Assembly: GCF_963676855.1 (NCBI RefSeq)
Contig: NZ_OY781460.1
Coordinates: 908,501-972,500, forward strand
DNA length: 64,000 nt
Direction: 5' to 3'
Source of the DNA: an uncultured Anaeromusa sp.
GTDB lineage: Bacteria; Bacillota; Negativicutes; Anaeromusales; Anaeromusaceae
Shown here: positions 59,011 to 64,000 of the stretch, one piece after another
Position numbering within the stretch: the stretch's first letter is position 1
How the letters are laid out: each line of letters opens with the position of its first letter
Translations under genes and position numbers: made by a program
The notes under the pieces: model-generated
Databases searched by the model: none
What the model was told of the DNA's origin: nothing
Seen by the model: only the letters and a program-made list of their open reading frames with translations

Positions 59011-59141
59011 TTTATAGGAGAATTTTTGGTTGGCTCTCCGTACTGCCCCTTTGCGCGTCGTTATGTTCCGTGCTATGGTTTAGTGAAGGAAGCCAGCGGC
59101 ATTTTCGTTGCAAGACGCTATGGGAGAGGTGTTTGTAAGAG

Positions 59142-60773
59142 ATGAAAAGAGTTGTGGTTGGTTGTATTTTAGCTGCGGTTATGATTTGCAGCGCAGCAAT
59201 AGCTGCTGCAGACGCCTTTTTGCCCAAAGGAATAAGCGAACCGGCGGAAGTTGTTTTTGAGGGGGAAGTATTGTTTTCCGTGCGGCTGCCGGAAGGGACC
59301 TTTAGTCCGGATGAGCGGGCGGGAATCATTGAAGATCGTCTGAGTCGTTTAGCGGAAGAAGAAGATTCGCTTCCCGCGTTGGATGTGTTCCAGGAAAACA
59401 ATGAATGGAAAATAACGGCGGGTCAGGTACTTATCCATACAGTTAGAGAGGATGAAGCGGTCCTGGAGGGCATAGGTGCTGAAGCCTTGGCGCGGCAACG
59501 GGCGGGGCGTATGCAAACTGCGTTGGAGACGTATAAAAACGTTCGCACGTGGGAAGGAAGGGCTCGCCTAGCTGCGGTGGAAGGCGGCGGCTTCTTGGTA
59601 TTCCTCTTTTTAGGGTGGCTTTGGAAGCGAATAGAACGGCTTATGCAGAAGGTGATTCCCTGGGTGGCGACCATGATGTCGGCGCGCGCTCAGCTGCAGA
59701 ATTGGCAGGTTTTAACGCCTGTTGTAGTGGAAACTAGGCTGCGTCAGTTTTTGAGCGTAATCTATCGCTTTGGCTGGCTGATGCTGTTATACATATATGC
59801 TTCGTTTTCATTATCTTTTTTTTCGTGGACTAAGGATATTTCAGGCAAATTGCTGAGCTTTCTGCTGGGGCCTGTTGGTCAGATTGCACAATGGCTGGTC
59901 GAACAGCTGCCAAACTTAATGATGATTGTGGTTGTTTTGTTTTTTAGTCGTTATGCATTGCGTTTGATTCACACGGTATTTCGGCAATTGCAGAATGGGA
60001 ATCTGAAATTGAATGGATTCTATGCGGAATGGGCGGAATCTACCTATCGCATTGTGCGTCTGTTGTGGGTGTTGTTGATTTTAGTGGTCATTTTTCCTTA
60101 TATTCCAGGTTCTAACTCTGAATTTTTCAAGGGTGTGTCCGTTTTTGTCGGCGTTTTGGTTTCTTTGGGTTCTTCGTCGCTTGTGTCGCAAATAATGGCA
60201 GGCGCTGCGTTGATTTATACACGAGCTTTCCGCGTGGGCGATCGTATTAAAGTTGGCGATGTGGTCGGCGATGTTTTGGAAAAGGGCTTGTTGGCGGTCA
60301 AATTGCAAACGGTAAAGAATGAAGAAATTACCATTCCGAATGCAACTGTGCTTTCTTCGCATGTAATGAACTATTCGCTGCTGGCGGAAGGACCGGGCTT
60401 GATCTTGTATACGGAAGTTACTATTGGGTATGACGTTCCTTGGCGCAAGGTGCACGAGCTGCTGCTGCAGGCGGCGAAGGAGACAACCGGTATCTTGGAA
60501 CAGCCTAGCTCCTTTGTGCTGCAAAGGGCTTTGAATGATTTTTATGGCGTATATCAATTAAATGCCTATACGAGGCAGCCGCAATATATGTTGGAGATCT
60601 ATTCGGAATTACATCAGCGTATCCAAGATGTTTTCTTTGAAGCAGGAGTGGAAATCATGTCCCCTCATTATATAGCGGTGCGGGACGGCAATGCCATTGC
60701 CATGCCCCAGGAATATCCCGCCGCCAAGGTGCCGTCGGCAAGCCTTCGTGCGGAAATGCATGGGAATGAATAG
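59142..60773 (+). CDS. MscS-family mechanosensitive channel
   Basis: A 543-residue channel that opens under membrane stretch and lets out solutes. A signal-like segment (VVGCILAAVMICSAAIAAA) and a periplasmic amino part (30-140) come before about five helices (155-345) and the MscS core: pore helix SLGSSSLVSQIMAGAALIYT, then FRVGDRIKVGDVVGDV and TVKNEEITIPNATVLSSHVMNYS. Its length puts it between MscS (286) and the large MscK group. The ribosome site is weak (GAGAGG, about 14 bases). Stands alone. Confidence 0.9.
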   Translation: MKRVVVGCILAAVMICSAAIAAADAFLPKGISEPAEVVFEGEVLFSVRLPEGTFSPDERAGIIEDRLSRLAEEEDSLPALDVFQENNEWKITAGQVLIHTVREDEAVLEGIGAEALARQRAGRMQTALETYKNVRTWEGRARLAAVEGGGFLVFLFLGWLWKRIERLMQKVIPWVATMMSARAQLQNWQVLTPVVVETRLRQFLSVIYRFGWLMLLYIYASFSLSFFSWTKDISGKLLSFLLGPVGQIAQWLVEQLPNLMMIVVVLFFSRYALRLIHTVFRQLQNGNLKLNGFYAEWAESTYRIVRLLWVLLILVVIFPYIPGSNSEFFKGVSVFVGVLVSLGSSSLVSQIMAGAALIYTRAFRVGDRIKVGDVVGDVLEKGLLAVKLQTVKNEEITIPNATVLSSHVMNYSLLAEGPGLILYTEVTIGYDVPWRKVHELLLQAAKETTGILEQPSSFVLQRALNDFYGVYQLNAYTRQPQYMLEIYSELHQRIQDVFFEAGVEIMSPHYIAVRDGNAIAMPQEYPAAKVPSASLRAEMHGNE

Positions 60774-60798
60774 TTGCGTTGCCGATGCTGCTAAGACA

Positions 60799-60816
60799 AG
60801 TTGCAAAGTTACAACT
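60799..60816. promoter_or_regulatory. 18-base dyad upstream of the RND operon promoter
   Basis: AGTTGCAAAGTTACAACT has symmetric half-sites AGTTG-x-AA. It lies four bases before the -35 box, a place suited to an activator. Confidence 0.5.
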
Positions 60817-60819
60817 CCC

Positions 60820-60848
60820 TTGACAAGCAAAGTACGTCGGCCTAAACT
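60820..60848 (+). promoter_or_regulatory. Sigma-A promoter of the RND operon
   Basis: TTGACA (60820-60825), a 17-base spacer and TAAACT (60843-60848). Confidence 0.8.
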
Positions 60849-60884
60849 AAAAAATATCGATATAGTACGAAGAGGTGAACTAAT

Positions 60885-61967
60885 TTGCGGAAAATGAATA
60901 GTAGGCCCTATGCAGCGGCGATTTTGGCGGCGCTGGTGTTTTTAGGGGGCTGTGGAGCGAAACAAGAAGGAATGGAAAATAAAGTGGCTGTTAAAGTGGA
61001 AAGCGTTGGCGCGAGCAATCAATTAGCCAGCGGTCTCTATGCCGGCGAAGTGAAGGGGCGCAAGGAGAGCCAGCTTTCTTTCCGGGTAGCCGGTAAAATT
61101 CAAGAGCGTTTAGTGGACGCCGGGGCCAGAGTTTCACCTGGAGATCCTTTGTTTCGCCTGGAGCCCAGTGATTTGACCTTGTCCTTGGAACGGGCGGCTT
61201 CCGGTGTGGCTGGCGCTGAGGCGGATCTGAAACTGGCGCAGCGAAATCTGGAGCGTTCCCGCGAGCTCTATGAGCAACAAGCCATCAGCCGCCAAGCCTA
61301 TGATACGCAGGTAGCGCAATATGAGGCGGCGGAGGCGAAAGCCAGGTCGGCAACAGCTGCGTATGGAGAAGGCGGCAATCAGCTTTCTTACAGTGTGCTC
61401 GCGGCGGATCGCGCCGGGGTCGTATCTGCTATCAGCGGTGAAGTCGGCCAGGTAGTGGCCGCGGGGCAGCCGGTATTGACACTGGTAGGCGACGGCGAAA
61501 AGGAAGTAGAATTTGCAGTGCCGGAAAACCGGGTGCAAGAGCTTTTTCAGGGAAAACCAGTGCAGGTTTCTTTTTGGGCGCTACCGGGCATGGTGGTTTC
61601 GGGAAATATTCGGGAAGTGACGCCGCAGGCGGATCCGGTAACTCGTACATATAAGGTTCGTGTGTCTTTGGTGCAACCCCCTGAGCAAGTGTACTTAGGC
61701 ATGAGCGCCAGTGTGGCTGTAGAAGCCGGCGCTGCGCTGGCTTTGCGCATTCCTCTGGCTGCGGTGTACCAGAGCGCGGGGCAAAGTAGTGTTTGGGTAG
61801 TGCAGGACGAGAAGGTGCATTTGCGGTCTGTGCGATTGGGTGAGTACGGCAAGAATGACGTAGCGGTGTTGGAAGGGCTTGCTGCACAGGAAACGATTGT
61901 TGTTGCTGGTGTACAGAAACTGTCGGAAGGTCAAGGCGTCCGCATTTGGGAAGGGGGCGGACGTTGA
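60885..61967 (+). CDS. RND efflux periplasmic adaptor (membrane fusion lipoprotein)
   Basis: A 360-residue adaptor that links an RND pump to an outer-membrane channel. The amino end is a lipoprotein signal peptide with the lipobox LGGC (cysteine at residue 25), so it is anchored in the inner membrane. Barrel-sandwich and hairpin parts follow: KGRKESQLSFRVAGKI, VDAGARVSPGDPLFRLEPSD, coiled hairpin (LKLAQRNLERSRELYEQQAI), then AADRAGVVSAISGEVGQVVA and the beta-barrel. TTG 60885 has GAGGTGAACTAA before it; an ATG nine bases on is possible. The pump gene starts directly after its stop. Confidence 0.93.
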   Translation: MRKMNSRPYAAAILAALVFLGGCGAKQEGMENKVAVKVESVGASNQLASGLYAGEVKGRKESQLSFRVAGKIQERLVDAGARVSPGDPLFRLEPSDLTLSLERAASGVAGAEADLKLAQRNLERSRELYEQQAISRQAYDTQVAQYEAAEAKARSATAAYGEGGNQLSYSVLAADRAGVVSAISGEVGQVVAAGQPVLTLVGDGEKEVEFAVPENRVQELFQGKPVQVSFWALPGMVVSGNIREVTPQADPVTRTYKVRVSLVQPPEQVYLGMSASVAVEAGAALALRIPLAAVYQSAGQSSVWVVQDEKVHLRSVRLGEYGKNDVAVLEGLAAQETIVVAGVQKLSEGQGVRIWEGGGR

Positions 61968-64000
61968 GTGCAGCATTTTAATCTGAGTGAATGGGCGCTC
62001 AAACACAGACAGCTCATGTATTTTTTTATTGCGCTTTGTTTTGTGGCCGGGATTCTTTCGTATTTACGCCTGGGGCGGGCGGAAGATCCTTCGTATACAG
62101 TGCGTGAGATGGTTGTATCAGTGGCTTGGCCGGGGGCGACCGCCAAACAGATGGAAGAGCAAGTTGTCGACAAAATTGAAAAAAAATTGCAAGAAACTCC
62201 GGGGCTGGACAGTATTCGCAGCAAATCGCAGCCAGGAGTGGCAACGATCTATGTGAAAGTGGATGACTATGTTGCGATTAGCCAGATCAAGCCGACGTGG
62301 CTGAAGGTGCGCAATATGGTAGGCGATATTCGCTCTACGTTGCCAGCAGATATTCAGGGGCCGTTTTTTAATGATACCTTTGGAGATACCTTTGGCTCTA
62401 TCTATGTGCTGACTTCGGATGAATTTTCTATGGCGGAGATGAAAGACGAGGCTGATCGTCTGCGTCTGCAACTGCTCACGATTCCAGATGTGAGCAAAGT
62501 AGATATTGTTGGGGCGCAACAGGAAAAAATTTATATAGAGATTGAGAATAGCAAGCTGGCCGCGCTGCAGTTGGACCCATCGCTTATTGTGCAGACGTTG
62601 AGTCGGCAAAATGCGATGACTCCGGCAGGGCGCATGGAGACAGACAGCGATAATGTATATCTGCGTGTTAGCGGTATGTTCCAGAGTGTGGAGCAAATTC
62701 AGAGTCTGGGCATCCGAGCCAACGGGCGAACCTTTCGTCTCGGGGACATTGCCAAAGTGCACCGCGGTTACTCCGAGCCGCCGGATGCGAAAATGTATTT
62801 TAATGGTAAACCGGCTGTCGGTTTGGCCGTGTCTATGCGCGACGGTGGGAACATTCTTTCTTTGGGGGAAAACCTGAACAAGGAGCTTTTGCGTATACGT
62901 GCGGAAATGCCGGTTGGCATGGAAATTTCTTCGGTGGCGGACCAGCCTAAGGTAGTTAAAGAGTCGATTAGCGAATTTATGAGGACGCTTCTGGAGGCTG
63001 TAGTTATTGTTTTGGTTGTCAGCTTTTTCAGCCTTGGACGCCGGGCGGGCATGGTGGTGGTCTTCAGCATACCCCTGGTGCTGTGCTGCGTGTTTATTGC
63101 CATGAAGGGCACAGGCATTGATTTGCATAAAACGTCCTTAGGAGCGTTGATCATCGCCTTAGGTCTCTTGGTGGATGATGCCATCATTGCGATTGAAATG
63201 ATGCAGTTAAAATTAGAGCAAGGCTTTGATAAGGAACGGGCTGCCAGCTATGCTTATACGGTTACAGCGTTTCCCATGCTGACGGGCACGCTGATTACGG
63301 CTGCTGGTTTTATGCCTGTAGGCTTTTCGGCAGGGAGCACCTCGGAATACACGGGCGCTATTTTTTGGGTGGTGGCGATAGCGCTGGTTGTGTCTTGGAT
63401 TGTGGCGGTAACCGTCATTCCTCTTTTAGGGCATCGCATTTTAAAAGTGACGCCTCATGCCGGAGTGGCCGAGGCGGGCGAACATGAAGTACCGGATACT
63501 CGTTTTAATCGGGCTTTTCGGCATATCCTGGAATTTTGTCTGCGCCGGCGTTGGCTGGTCATCGGCACGACCTTGGCGGCCTTTGTCGCCTGTATTGCTA
63601 TGAACAGCTTGGTGAAAGAAGAGTTTTTTCCGCAATCGGTGCGACCGGAGCTGATTGTGGAGCTGACGCTGCCCGAAGGAGCGTCGTTGGAACAAACCGA
63701 CGAGACTTTGCAAAAGTTCCAGGCGCTTCTGGCGGGTGATGAACGGATTGTGAATATTGCCGGCTATTTGAAAAAGCCGACGCCTCGTTTCGTATTGGTG
63801 GTAGACGCACCGCCGGGGGGCGATAATTTTGCCCAGGCTATTATTCTCACCACTAGCGCGGAAGCTCGTATTTCTTTGGAGCGGCATATTCGTGAGACTG
63901 TTGCGCCGCAATTGCCGCAAGCATTGGTTCATAGCCGGGTGCTTTCCACGGGCCCACCGGCGTCCTATCCGGTGATGCTGCGCGTATCTGGCGAGAAAGT
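61968..64000 (+). CDS. RND efflux pump permease, N-terminal part (runs off right edge)
   Basis: About 677 residues of an AcrB-type pump are seen. GTG 61968 directly follows the adaptor stop and has AAGGGGGCGG before it. Helix 1 is QLMYFFIALCFVAGILSYL; the porter domain follows (VREMVVSVAWPGATAKQMEE, VSKVDIVGAQQEKIYIEI); helices 2-6 include SLGALIIALGLLVDDAIIAI, whose Asp-Asp pair is the proton relay; helix 7 starts the second half (RRWLVIGTTLAAFVACIAM). The rest lies outside. Drug or metabolite efflux cannot be told apart, but the proton-type relay argues against the heavy-metal CzcA group. Confidence 0.93.
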   Translation, partial: MQHFNLSEWALKHRQLMYFFIALCFVAGILSYLRLGRAEDPSYTVREMVVSVAWPGATAKQMEEQVVDKIEKKLQETPGLDSIRSKSQPGVATIYVKVDDYVAISQIKPTWLKVRNMVGDIRSTLPADIQGPFFNDTFGDTFGSIYVLTSDEFSMAEMKDEADRLRLQLLTIPDVSKVDIVGAQQEKIYIEIENSKLAALQLDPSLIVQTLSRQNAMTPAGRMETDSDNVYLRVSGMFQSVEQIQSLGIRANGRTFRLGDIAKVHRGYSEPPDAKMYFNGKPAVGLAVSMRDGGNILSLGENLNKELLRIRAEMPVGMEISSVADQPKVVKESISEFMRTLLEAVVIVLVVSFFSLGRRAGMVVVFSIPLVLCCVFIAMKGTGIDLHKTSLGALIIALGLLVDDAIIAIEMMQLKLEQGFDKERAASYAYTVTAFPMLTGTLITAAGFMPVGFSAGSTSEYTGAIFWVVAIALVVSWIVAVTVIPLLGHRILKVTPHAGVAEAGEHEVPDTRFNRAFRHILEFCLRRRWLVIGTTLAAFVACIAMNSLVKEEFFPQSVRPELIVELTLPEGASLEQTDETLQKFQALLAGDERIVNIAGYLKKPTPRFVLVVDAPPGGDNFAQAIILTTSAEARISLERHIRETVAPQLPQALVHSRVLSTGPPASYPVMLRVSGEK

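Noticed and set aside
62118..63128. Long minus-strand frame of 336 codons inside the RND pump gene
   Set aside because: It mirrors a clear AcrB-type gene; its translation is rich in His, Arg and Gln and has no family features.
1..64000. CRISPR arrays, rRNA genes or prophage
   Set aside because: No regular repeat-spacer array, no rRNA sequence and no phage structural gene were seen on either strand.

Overview
The window looks like chromosomal DNA of an anaerobic or microaerophilic diderm Firmicute (Negativicutes, perhaps a Sporomusa/Anaeromusa relative). This is inferred, not proven. In favour are strong AGGAGG ribosome sites, sigma-A promoters and many intrinsic terminators of Firmicutes type, together with genes expected of a two-membrane cell: an RND efflux pump with a lipoprotein adaptor. 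A cytochrome bd oxidase, the BioW route to pimeloyl-CoA and a DUF969/DUF979 5-oxoproline transporter also fit. No rRNA, CRISPR array or prophage is seen.

Layout. 1-9.1 kb: end of a chemoreceptor gene, Hsp20, a PHP phosphatase, an exported glycerophosphodiesterase with a propeller-like partner, a TSUP permease, a cyclophilin, a large sensor kinase and an RsbW-like ATPase. 9.1-13.8 kb: a BirA-controlled biotin operon on the minus strand (membrane protein, bioW, bioF, bioD), split between bioF and bioD by a complete IS3-family element (9897-11142). 13.8-23.4 kb: an NtrC-type sigma-54 activator followed by a chemosensory operon (REC-Hpt-Hpt-CheA, CheW, poly-HAMP receptor, CheR, CheB) with no cheY, preceded by a textbook -24/-12 promoter and paired dyads. 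23.5-26.3 kb: a multi-PAS sensor kinase. 26.4-29.3 kb: an Rrf2 repressor with its palindromic operator and cydAB. 29.6-31.8 kb: a GGDEF protein with a degenerate HD-GYP domain.

32.0-40.2 kb: a galactarate/glucarate unit (garP, garD, garR, garL) with a divergent PrpR-type sigma-54 activator and an NhaC antiporter. 40.2-41.7 kb: tRNA-Arg, a dense DnaA-box cluster and two small genes. 41.9-48.7 kb: polyphosphate metabolism with ppk, a degenerate Ppx-HD protein, an intact Ppx-HD protein and an HD hydrolase. 48.9-52.2 kb: a glucosaminidase, a PepT-like peptidase and DinB. 52.2-56.9 kb: a promoter-terminator unit for a small RNA or leader, then the 5-oxoproline operon (DUF969, DUF979, pxpB, pxpC, pxpA). 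57-64 kb: an anion permease, an RsiV-like exported protein, an MscS channel and an RND pump cut by the right edge.

Integration. Two separate sigma-54 circuits stand out, each with an enhancer-binding protein next to a -24/-12 promoter: one should drive a chemosensory pathway that probably controls transcription (like Myxococcus Che3/CrdA), the other galactarate catabolism. Intergenic gaps also carry several families of dispersed repeats, usually just beyond intrinsic terminators.
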